From Eubacterium oxidoreducens (lineage in GTDB: Bacteria; Bacillota; Clostridia; Lachnospirales; Lachnospiraceae): a stretch of DNA of 64,000 nucleotides. Of this stretch, positions 1 through 8,253 are shown one piece after another; positions within the stretch are counted from its first letter, which is position 1, and the number at the start of each line of letters is the position of its first letter. The notes below the pieces were generated by a model. It did not search any database. It saw nothing but the letters and a program-made list of their open reading frames with translations, and was not told the origin of the DNA. The stretch is taken from positions 1 through 64,000 of the forward strand of contig NZ_FMXR01000017.1 of NCBI RefSeq assembly GCF_900104415.1, written 5' to 3'. Position numbers and translations under genes: made by a program.

Positions 1-261
1 GACGAAATCAATGGATGGCTCTATCACAGAATACGTATGTGTATATGGAAACAATGGAAGAAGCCCAAGACAAAGGTGCGAAATCTGATTAAGATGGGTG
101 TGCCTAAGGACTTGGCACATATGGCTGGCAACAGTCGGCGTGGATATTGGTTTACCACACATACAGTCGCAGTCAACATGGCGATGACAAAAGATAGACT
201 GATAAACAGTGGCTTCTATGATTTAGCCACAGCCTATCAGTCTGTGCACGTCAACTATTGA
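1..261 (+). CDS. ltrA: Group II intron reverse transcriptase/maturase, C-terminal fragment
   Basis: The reading frame is open from base 1 and gives the last 86 residues of an intron-encoded protein. The sequence shows the basic maturase (domain X) and tail pattern: WLYHRIRMCIWKQWKKPKT, then a GNSRRGYW motif, then a short hydrophobic end. In known members the domain X binds the unspliced intron RNA and helps splicing and retrohoming. No HNH endonuclease domain follows the tail, which fits an En-minus intron that depends on target structure or replication forks for insertion. The RT domain lies outside the window, so I cannot say whether the protein is intact. Confidence 0.88.
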   Translation, partial: DEINGWLYHRIRMCIWKQWKKPKTKVRNLIKMGVPKDLAHMAGNSRRGYWFTTHTVAVNMAMTKDRLINSGFYDLATAYQSVHVNY

Positions 262-332
262 AAACGCCGTATACCGAACGGTACGTACGGTGTTATGAGA
301 GGACGGGAGCTAGTCACTCCCTCCTACTCGAT
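1..332 (+). mobile_element. Group II intron, 3' part
   Basis: This is the 3' end of a group II intron that begins before the window. After the maturase stop codon at 259-261 comes a domain V hairpin at 263-294. Its lower stem pairs AACGCCGTA with TACGGTGTT, it has a two-base CG bulge at 284-285, and the upper stem TACC/GGTA carries a four-base loop. The catalytic triad reads CGC (265-267), as in group IIC introns. Domain VI follows at 297-329, with a single unpaired A at 326 as the likely branch point. The 3' splice site should lie 6-8 bases further on, near 332. The intron is antiparallel to gdhA and ends about 14 bases beyond its stop codon. The class assignment is an inference. Confidence 0.85.
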
Positions 333-345
333 TAAAATGTAGAAA

Positions 346-1707
<1,362 letters not shown>

Positions 1708-1749
1708 TTAAAATAAATTAGACCATACGTTATGTATAAATCAGTTTAC

Positions 1750-1778
1750 ATTTTACACTTCAATACGTTAACGTGCAA
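1750..1778 (-). promoter_or_regulatory. Promoter of gdhA
   Basis: On the minus strand TTGCAC and TAAAAT are separated by exactly 17 bases, and this lies about 60 bases upstream of the gdhA start. It is a good sigma-A type match. I see no clear operator around it. Confidence 0.6.
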
Positions 1779-1930
1779 TAAAAAATTTATGGAATATTAA
1801 TAGAAGAAATATGAAATGGTAGTATGATGAAAAAAGTGAAAAAAAAAAGAATTTTTTTAGAAAGCCATGAAATAAAAAAAAATATATAGTAATATAGGCA
1901 TTGTGTGAAAAGGTGAAATTAGGAGGCAAT

Positions 1931-4024
1931 ATGAAAATCAGTTGGTCAAAGAGAACAGGGATTCTCGGCATTGTGGTGTTTATCGCTATGATGATATTTT
2001 TAATTATTAATCGCGGAGCATTTTTGGCAGATGAAGATCTAGAAAGTGGAAAATTATTGTTTTTCCTGGCAATCTTGTCTTGTGTATTATGCGGAGCAAC
2101 CATTGTATTTAAATTGGAATTTAAGGATAAACGGTTGGGAATGATTGCAACCATGATTTGGTTTTTTCTTGCACCAATTATTTCGATTACCATGGTAGAA
2201 GCGTTTTCGGCAATATTTATCTATGATTTGGCACCGGTTTATTTTCTTGCCAATTATATATGTTATATGCTTTTTATGCTGTTGGTATTTGCAATAACGG
2301 GACATATCGGAAGGGCGATTTTGTTTCCAAACTGTTTCTTCTACGGATTTGCATTATGCAATAATATTGTGACAACATTTCGAGGAACCCCATTTGTACC
2401 GACGGACTTTTTAAGTATCGGTACGGCAGCGAACGTGGCAGCCAATTATGACCGCTATATTGATTTTGGAATTGCGATGGGAACATTTATTATGATTTTC
2501 ATCGTGATTACGAGCTTTAAGATTCGCGGAGTAAGAATCAAAGCCAGAAAGTATAAACTCTTCGCAAGACTGGTATCCGCCGCCTGCGTGGTCTGCGTAT
2601 GTGCGTTGTTCTACGGAACCGATGTTGTGCCAAATGCCGGTATCAAGCCTGATTTTTGGAATCAGCTAAGAGGATATAATAAGAGCGGAAGCTTTTTGAA
2701 CTTTATGCTGAATACGAAATATATTCATGTCAGCGAGCCGGACGGATATGACGCGGATGAAATTGAAGAACTGGTAGAGTCATTGGCAAGTCAATCGGAT
2801 TATGAACCGACCATAACAGACACAGAAGATATGCCAAATATTATTGCAGTTATGAATGAGTCTTATTCAGACCTTACGGTAGATGGGGAATTTGAGACCA
2901 ATGTTGATTACATGGAATTTTATGATTCCCTAAGTGAAAATGCAATTAAGGGCAATCTCTTTATGCCGGTAAACGGAGCTGGAACATCCAATTCCGAGTT
3001 TGAGTTTTTGACAGGTCTTTCGCTTAGCTTTTTGCCATCCGGAAGTAATGTTTATAACTCTTATATCGATAGTGAGATTCCATCGTTAGTATCAACTTTG
3101 GGAGATCTTGGTTATTCTAAGACCGCCGTTCATCCGTATTATGAATCAGGATGGAACCGATCAACGGTATATCCGCTTTTGGGTTTTGACGATTTTATCA
3201 GTATCGAAGATATGATCGATCAGGATATTATAGACCAGTATATCGACAGCGATAACAATGTCTATCTGTATGAGAGTCTTTTAAAACAAGAATACGGCGA
3301 AGAAGCAGAGAATATGTTGGTGCGCCGTTATATCAGTGATTCTTATAATTATGAGCAGCTTGAGGAAGTATATGAGGAAAAGACCGATGATGGTCCGGTG
3401 TTTGAATTTAACGTAACCATGCAAAATCATGGAGGGTATGCAACAAATTATTATAACTTCGATGAAGAGGTAGAAATAACAAGCATGTCCAAAATCTATA
3501 ATCTTGCCAATCAATATCTGTCACTGATTAAAGTTTCTGATGAGGCATTTCAAGAATTGATTGAATATTATGAAAATGTTGACGAACCGACAATCGTGGT
3601 AATGTTCGGAGATCATCAGCCATTTGTAGAGACAGCTTTCTTCGAAGAACTGTTTGGTACTTCCGTGAATTCGCTTACAACAGAGCAGTTGCAGTGCCGT
3701 TATATGACGCCGTTTATTATCTGGGCAAACTATGATATAGAAGAAGCGCAATATGACCAGCTAAGTGCGAACTATCTATCCTCACTTCTGCTTAAGACGG
3801 CCGGACTTGAGATGACGGAATTTAATAAATATTTACTGGAACTTTCTGAGCAGATTCCGGTAATTGATAGTGTAGGTTATATTGATAAGGATGGAAATTA
3901 CTATACCTATAATGACGAGACGGAGTATACGGACTTACTGGAAGATTACGAAAAGATTCAGTACAATGCTTTGTTTGATGATGAAGGACGAGTGGAATCG
4001 GTATTCTATCTTTCCGATAATTAA
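1931..4024 (+). CDS. LtaS-like membrane sulfatase-fold phosphoglycerol transferase
   Basis: A 697-residue membrane enzyme of the lipoteichoic acid synthase/alkaline phosphatase superfamily. Several hydrophobic segments fill roughly residues 10-220, and an extracellular sulfatase-fold domain begins near residue 300 (NIIAVMNESYSD). The family nucleophile is Thr352 in GAGTSNSEF, and the metal-binding motif DHQP lies near residue 561. Known relatives transfer glycerol phosphate from phosphatidylglycerol to build lipoteichoic acid or related polymers on the outer face of the membrane. The ATG at 1931 is chosen because AGGAGG precedes it by five bases; an upstream in-frame TTG has no ribosome site. 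It stands alone, so the exact polymer made cannot be told from context. Confidence 0.88.
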   Translation: MKISWSKRTGILGIVVFIAMMIFLIINRGAFLADEDLESGKLLFFLAILSCVLCGATIVFKLEFKDKRLGMIATMIWFFLAPIISITMVEAFSAIFIYDLAPVYFLANYICYMLFMLLVFAITGHIGRAILFPNCFFYGFALCNNIVTTFRGTPFVPTDFLSIGTAANVAANYDRYIDFGIAMGTFIMIFIVITSFKIRGVRIKARKYKLFARLVSAACVVCVCALFYGTDVVPNAGIKPDFWNQLRGYNKSGSFLNFMLNTKYIHVSEPDGYDADEIEELVESLASQSDYEPTITDTEDMPNIIAVMNESYSDLTVDGEFETNVDYMEFYDSLSENAIKGNLFMPVNGAGTSNSEFEFLTGLSLSFLPSGSNVYNSYIDSEIPSLVSTLGDLGYSKTAVHPYYESGWNRSTVYPLLGFDDFISIEDMIDQDIIDQYIDSDNNVYLYESLLKQEYGEEAENMLVRRYISDSYNYEQLEEVYEEKTDDGPVFEFNVTMQNHGGYATNYYNFDEEVEITSMSKIYNLANQYLSLIKVSDEAFQELIEYYENVDEPTIVVMFGDHQPFVETAFFEELFGTSVNSLTTEQLQCRYMTPFIIWANYDIEEAQYDQLSANYLSSLLLKTAGLEMTEFNKYLLELSEQIPVIDSVGYIDKDGNYYTYNDETEYTDLLEDYEKIQYNALFDDEGRVESVFYLSDN

Positions 4025-4098
4025 TAGGGGAAAATGAACAAAGTGAGAACAAAAATGATTTAAATGTTGTAAGATTTACCGATTTTTTTTCGTATATC

Positions 4099-4127
4099 TT
4101 GAAAAAAAAAGAAAATTAAGCTATATT
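4099..4127 (+). promoter_or_regulatory. Promoter of the HPr-like gene
   Basis: TTGAAA and TATATT are 17 bases apart in a very A-rich stretch, about 85 bases upstream of the HPr-like start codon. A strong-looking sigma-A promoter. Confidence 0.6.
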
Positions 4128-4212
4128 ACCAAATAGAAATTAGATTATTGAGACATATGCTGTAATGGCATAATCACAGATTTAATAAAAATAGAAAGAG
4201 AGAGACGATCCT

Positions 4213-4467
4213 ATGAGCACAAAAGAAGTAGTTGTGGCGGATATTGTGAAGGCACATAAGAATCCGATTGCAGAGTTGGTTCAGGTTGCATGCCAGTTTG
4301 ATAGTGAGATTACACTCGAAAGTGATAACCGTAAGATCAATGCGAAGAGTATTATGGGAATCATGGCCTTTAATCCAACGAGTGGGATGACAATCAACAT
4401 CGTAGCGAATGGTTCCGACGAAGAAGAAGCAGTGGATGCTTTGGAGAGTTTCTTGGCTGTTTGTTAA
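4213..4467 (+). CDS. HPr-like phosphocarrier protein with altered active site
   Basis: An 84-residue protein of the HPr family. Canonical numbering is kept exactly: His15, Pro18, and Ser46 in the KSIMGIM regulatory segment. In phosphotransferase systems HPr carries phosphate on His15 between Enzyme I and sugar-specific EIIA proteins, and in Firmicutes HPr kinase phosphorylates Ser46 for catabolite repression. Here residue 17, normally an arginine that assists His15 phosphotransfer, is asparagine (HKNP instead of HARP), and the usual glycine before the histidine is lost. It may therefore be a Crh-like regulatory paralogue rather than the main HPr. It is monocistronic, with its own promoter and terminator. 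The matching HPr kinase gene is at 34431. Confidence 0.85.
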   Translation: MSTKEVVVADIVKAHKNPIAELVQVACQFDSEITLESDNRKINAKSIMGIMAFNPTSGMTINIVANGSDEEEAVDALESFLAVC

Positions 4468-4479
4468 TAAAGAGTATGA

Positions 4480-4508
4480 AGCTGTCGCATAGAGCGGCAG
4501 CTTTTTTT
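4480..4508 (+). terminator. Rho-independent terminator after the HPr-like gene
   Basis: A nine-pair stem AGCTGTCGC/GCGGCAGCT with one G-U pair is followed directly by seven T residues, 13 bases past the stop codon. Confidence 0.85.
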
Positions 4509-4570
4509 CTGTAAATGGTAAAGGAATTCACATTTTGTGATGGATAAAGAAGAGCAATCGGAGGGGAGAG

Positions 4571-4816
4571 GTGAACGTGAGACAGATGGAATTTAAGATG
4601 GAAAGACCGGGCCTTTGTAAGGTTGGGGACCACCTGAAAGTAACAGAAGGAAAGTTACCGACTTCTTATTTCTATACGTTGGAGCATGCATATGCGATGT
4701 CCGCTAACTATAAGAACGCAGAGCGTTTAAAGTCGTTAGAAGGTGTTGTAAAAGATATTAAAGAAACCCCGCGCGGGTATTATGTAATTATGGAGTTTGA
4801 TGAAGATGAGATATGA
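4571..4816 (+). CDS. Small protein of unknown function upstream of a radical SAM gene
   Basis: An 81-residue soluble protein that I do not recognise. It contains one cysteine (LCKVGDHL) and an acidic tail, with no membrane segment or signal peptide. A GGAGG site at 4560-4564 supports a GTG start at 4571; a second GTG at 4577 and an ATG at 4586 are also in frame. Its stop overlaps the start of the next gene, a radical SAM enzyme, so the two are translationally coupled and probably work together. I cannot name the role from sequence. The C-terminal EGVVKDIKETPRGYYVIMEF pattern hints at a small beta-barrel fold, which is a guess. Confidence 0.7.
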   Translation: MNVRQMEFKMERPGLCKVGDHLKVTEGKLPTSYFYTLEHAYAMSANYKNAERLKSLEGVVKDIKETPRGYYVIMEFDEDEI

Positions 4817-5672
4817 TGGAATGATATACAGACCGCCGAGTGAAGCAAGAAGTCTGATTGTGCAAGTGACGGTTGGTTGTGCGCATAATGCATGTACGTT
4901 TTGCACGATGTACAAAGATAAAAAATTTTATATACGACCGAAGGAGGAAATTCTGGCAGACTTTGAAGAAGCATATGAGCGATATAAAGGTGCGATTGAT
5001 CGAATCTTTCTGGCAGATGGGGACGCTTTGACGATTCCAACAGAAGATATGCTCGAGATACTAGCCTTTATAAAAGAACGCTTTCCTCATGCAAGAATCA
5101 CTTCCTATGGGGCACCAAAAGATGTGCTCAATAAGACGCCTCAGGAGCTAAAAGCGATTGCGGATGCTGGATTATCCATGATTTATATGGGAGCTGAGTC
5201 CGGAGATGATGAAGTGTTAAGAAGAATCTGTAAAGGGGTAACGGCAAACGAGATTGTAAGAGCAGGACAATTACTTAAGGAAGCAGGATTTCAATTATCA
5301 TTGACTCTGATTTCCGGTTTGGGAGGCCGCGAAAGACGGAAGGAACATGCCATCTGTTCGGCGAAGTTAGTAACAAAAATTAAGCCGGATTATTTGGGAT
5401 TTTTAACCTTAATGCTGGATGATGCGGCGCCCATCATGAAGTCGATTCGAGAGGGAACGCTTAAACTTCTTAAACCGGATGATGTTGTGGAAGAGATGCT
5501 GCTGTTTTTAAATGAGGTAGATAGTGATGGCACGGTATTTCGGGCAAATCACGCGTCAAATTATGTGCCGCTTAAGGGAACTTTAAATGCCGATAAGAAG
5601 AGCCTGATTGACTTGCTAAAGAAGGTAAGAAAGGAAAATGGATATCGACCGGAAAGCTTTCGAGCGTTATAA
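4806..5672 (+). CDS. Radical SAM protein
   Basis: A 288-residue radical S-adenosylmethionine enzyme. The cluster-binding cysteines are in GCAHNACTFC near residues 24-33. This is a CX4CX2C spacing, one residue longer than the common CX3CX2C. A MGAESGDDEVL segment and a GLGGRER loop match the later part of the SAM-binding barrel. Relatives are widespread in clostridia and usually carry only a generic name; the reaction is unknown. The start at 4806 is preferred because the N-terminus MRYDGMIYRPPSEARS matches the family and a GGAG lies ten bases upstream; an in-frame ATG at 4800 is possible. It overlaps the preceding 81-residue gene and is likely co-translated with it. Confidence 0.82.
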   Translation: MRYDGMIYRPPSEARSLIVQVTVGCAHNACTFCTMYKDKKFYIRPKEEILADFEEAYERYKGAIDRIFLADGDALTIPTEDMLEILAFIKERFPHARITSYGAPKDVLNKTPQELKAIADAGLSMIYMGAESGDDEVLRRICKGVTANEIVRAGQLLKEAGFQLSLTLISGLGGRERRKEHAICSAKLVTKIKPDYLGFLTLMLDDAAPIMKSIREGTLKLLKPDDVVEEMLLFLNEVDSDGTVFRANHASNYVPLKGTLNADKKSLIDLLKKVRKENGYRPESFRAL

Positions 5673-5786
5673 TTATTTTGTGAAAAATTTACAAAAAAAG
5701 GATTTTGCAGAATCCTAAATTCATAACTAACGAGTAAAGACAAAGGGAAAAATACTTGTTAAAATGAAATCGTGTGTGTAAATCTC

Positions 5787-5809
5787 AGTCGGAATGGTAA
5801 TCGCCGACT
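5787..5809 (+). other. Hairpin in the leader of the Na/Pi cotransporter gene
   Basis: AGTCGG pairs with CCGACT across an 11-base loop, about 40 bases upstream of the start codon. The CTCAGTCGGA sequence resembles pieces found at 19124 and 61206. No T-run follows, so it is not a terminator. Its function is unknown. Confidence 0.35.
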
Positions 5810-5848
5810 AAGAGTCAATTTGGGCGATCACCTATCGGAGGATAAATC

Positions 5849-7495
5849 ATGTCAATATTTACGATATTTTCGCTGCTAGGAGGCGTAGGCCTGTTTTTGT
5901 TTGGTATGACTATGATGTCAACAGGACTGCGTAATGCATGTGGAAGTAACTTACAGGGAATTCTGGAAAAAGCAACGAAGAATAGATTTCTTGCAATACT
6001 AGTTGGTGTCGGGGTAACAATGCTGATTCAATCATCATCCGCAACGGATGTAATGGTAATTGGATTTGTTAATTCCGGAATGATGACGCTTGCACAGGCC
6101 ATCGGAATTATTATGGGTGCGAATATCGGTACCACTATCACGGCACAGATTACGGCATTTAGCTTAAGTAATTTTACACCACTTTTGTTGTTTGGCGGTG
6201 TAGTACTATACGTATTTGTAAAGCATAGCTTTATCAAGCATGTTGGATCGATTATTATGGGATTCGGTATGCTGTTTCAGGGTATCATTATTATGAAGGC
6301 TGCGATTGCGCCGCTCTCGCAAACACAGGGATTTGCCGACTTTATGACGACGCTTTCCAATCCTGTACTTGCGCTTTTGTTTGGAGTTGCATTTACGGCA
6401 CTGTTGCAAAGTTCGTCATCATCGATTGTAATCTTTCAGGCATTTGCTGTGGAAGGAATATTAACTTATGATATTGCCATCTATTTGATTATTGGTGCTG
6501 CGATAGGTTCTGTAACGCCGAACCTTTTGGCATCTTTGACCGCGAATCGTAACGGTAAGCGAACGGCCTTGCTCAATTTGCTTTTTAACCTGATTCGTGC
6601 GGGAATTTTGATTGCAATTATTAATATAGCACCGGGCGTGTTAGAGCTTATTCAGAGTCTGTCACCGGGAGATATTGGACGACAGATTGCCAATACGCAT
6701 ACTATCTTTGCGATTGTGGCAGTGCTGATTGAGGCACCATTTGCCGGATTGATTATCAAGCTTACGAGGCGAATTGTGCCGGTTCTTCCGGAAGAGACGC
6801 AAAAGCTTGAGGACCGTGAACTAAAATATATGAATGTGGCAGCCAATATGCCAACGGCGGTTGCTCTTGGGCAGGCTCATATGGAGATTGCCAGAATGGG
6901 GCGCATTGCATATAAGAATCTCCAAAATGCGGTAGAATGCTTCTTTAGCGGAGATTCTGAACTGGCAGCTAAAGTAAAAGAACGCGAAGAGACCGTGGAT
7001 ATCCTAAATCAGGAAATCGGAAAAAAGATGGTCATGCTTCGAAGTCTTGGACTTACGGATAAAGACCTTGAGAGGGTATCTTTAATGACCATTGCAAGTA
7101 CGGATATTGAACGAGTATCCGACCATGCAGAGAATATTGTGGAATATAATGAACTGCTTACGGCGCGTCGTGCGAAGATGTCCGAGGTGGCAAGAGCGGA
7201 ATTGCGAGAGATGTCCGATACCATGCTTGAATCTTTGGAGATTGCATTGGAAATATTTGAAAATGAAGATTACAGTAAGATTCCGCAGTTGTATGAATTA
7301 GAAGATCAGGTGGATCAATTTGAAAATGACTTGATTTCGAATCATGTAGAACGATTAATGCACTCAAGCTGTGATCCGACAGCCGGAGTAGTATTTTCAG
7401 ATATTGTGACAGATATCGAGCGATGCGGAGATCATGCCATTAATATAGCGAATTCACTTCGAGGAAAACTGATTGAAGAAGGTAAAGAAATATAA
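5849..7495 (+). CDS. Na/Pi cotransporter family protein with PhoU-like domain
   Basis: A 548-residue membrane protein with two copies of the Na/Pi cotransporter repeat. The signatures are IQSSSATDVMVIGF near residue 56 and LLQSSSSSIVIFQAF near residue 185, within eight or more hydrophobic segments over residues 1-310. Residues 340-545 form a soluble, mostly helical PhoU-like region ending in a DIERCGDHAINIANS motif. Known members import phosphate with sodium, and the PhoU part is thought to control transport or signalling. A CGGAGGA site lies just before the ATG. The gene is single and ends at a clear terminator. Substrate assignment rests on the family. Confidence 0.93.
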   Translation: MSIFTIFSLLGGVGLFLFGMTMMSTGLRNACGSNLQGILEKATKNRFLAILVGVGVTMLIQSSSATDVMVIGFVNSGMMTLAQAIGIIMGANIGTTITAQITAFSLSNFTPLLLFGGVVLYVFVKHSFIKHVGSIIMGFGMLFQGIIIMKAAIAPLSQTQGFADFMTTLSNPVLALLFGVAFTALLQSSSSSIVIFQAFAVEGILTYDIAIYLIIGAAIGSVTPNLLASLTANRNGKRTALLNLLFNLIRAGILIAIINIAPGVLELIQSLSPGDIGRQIANTHTIFAIVAVLIEAPFAGLIIKLTRRIVPVLPEETQKLEDRELKYMNVAANMPTAVALGQAHMEIARMGRIAYKNLQNAVECFFSGDSELAAKVKEREETVDILNQEIGKKMVMLRSLGLTDKDLERVSLMTIASTDIERVSDHAENIVEYNELLTARRAKMSEVARAELREMSDTMLESLEIALEIFENEDYSKIPQLYELEDQVDQFENDLISNHVERLMHSSCDPTAGVVFSDIVTDIERCGDHAINIANSLRGKLIEEGKEI

Positions 7496-7542
7496 TATCG
7501 TCTTCGTTTAGGCTTTGTGAGCGAGCCGAAACTGATAGTAAG

Positions 7543-7569
7543 AGCCATTCCGACTAGGGAATGGCTTTT
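7543..7569 (+). terminator. Rho-independent terminator after the Na/Pi cotransporter gene
   Basis: A perfect nine-pair stem AGCCATTCC/GGAATGGCT with a six-base loop is followed by four T residues. Confidence 0.8.
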
Positions 7570-7843
7570 CTAATGTTAGATACATAGGAACTAACCGCGA
7601 GAAAATCTAACCATTGTTAAAAGTGCAAAACGCACCGCGCCTAATATTGTTAAAAACTAACTAAAATTTGTCGAGGTGCACAAATTTTGGTTAGTCACAA
7701 TGTGCAATAAAGACGAAAATAAATCAACAAATTGACTAAAAGGTATTGATTTTTACCAAAACGCGCAGTATAATTCACAATAAACAAAAACATTTACATG
7801 AACAAAAGGAATATGATAAGACATCGTAAGGAGGCATTTAATT
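7570..7843. promoter_or_regulatory. Regulatory intergenic region with a 16-bp inverted repeat
   Basis: A gene-free stretch before the DUF6110/P-type ATPase pair. At 7656-7695 two 16-base arms, ACTAAC followed by TAAAATTTGT and its near-perfect reverse complement, flank an eight-base loop CGAGGTGC. Further ACTAACC/TCTAACC words occur near 7590 and 7608. A sigma-A promoter follows at 7746-7774. The inverted repeat sits about 50-90 bases upstream of the promoter, so it could be an activator or repressor site or an RNA hairpin from an earlier transcript. A metal-responsive role is only a guess from the ATPase downstream. Confidence 0.5.
7746..7774 (+). promoter_or_regulatory. Promoter of the DUF6110/P-type ATPase pair
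   Basis: TTGATT and TATAAT are separated by exactly 17 bases, about 70 bases upstream of the start codon at 7844. Confidence 0.7.
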
Positions 7844-8188
7844 ATGGTAAATCGTAAAAAATGTTTAGGAACAGTTGGACTTTTTGCAGCAGGCGTTGCA
7901 TTTGGAACACTTGGAATTAAGGCATTATCCAGCAAGGGAGCTAAGAAATTTTATACAGGCGTTACCGCAGCGGGACTTGCAAGCAAGGATTGTGTTATGA
8001 GAACCGTAACTAAGGTACAGGAGAATGCCGGAGACGTTTATGAAGACGCGAAGGAACTCAATGAGAAGTGGGCAGATGAAAGACATGCTCAGGAAATTGA
8101 GAAAGCAAAGGCAAAACTTGCAGAAGCTCAGGAAGCATTGGCAGAGGCGCAAGCAGCAGCTGAAAAAGAAGAAAAAGACGAGAAATAA
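7844..8188 (+). CDS. DUF6110-type small membrane-associated protein
   Basis: A 114-residue protein with a hydrophobic, glycine-rich N-terminal segment (about residues 7-30) followed by a long charged helix. The last 45 residues are rich in Ala, Glu, Lys and Gln and should form a coiled coil. It resembles the DUF6110 family, which is often found next to P-type ATPases in Firmicutes. The function is not known. An AAGGAGG site precedes the ATG, and the P-type ATPase follows 65 bases later with no terminator between. It may be a membrane-anchored accessory or adaptor for the pump; this is inferred from position only. Confidence 0.75.
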   Translation: MVNRKKCLGTVGLFAAGVAFGTLGIKALSSKGAKKFYTGVTAAGLASKDCVMRTVTKVQENAGDVYEDAKELNEKWADERHAQEIEKAKAKLAEAQEALAEAQAAAEKEEKDEK

Positions 8189-8253
8189 AGTTTATGAGAG
8201 AAGGATCCGGGCTGTGGTAACACGGACCGGATTCATTTGTAAGGAGCAGGTTT

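Noticed and set aside
4806-5672. Oxygen-independent coproporphyrinogen oxidase
   Set aside because: The only support is the radical SAM core. The cysteine spacing and length differ from HemN, and no haem genes are near.
7496-7843. A small gene in the gap before the DUF6110 gene
   Set aside because: No start with a ribosome site and adequate frame was found; the gap is explained by a terminator, an inverted repeat and a promoter.
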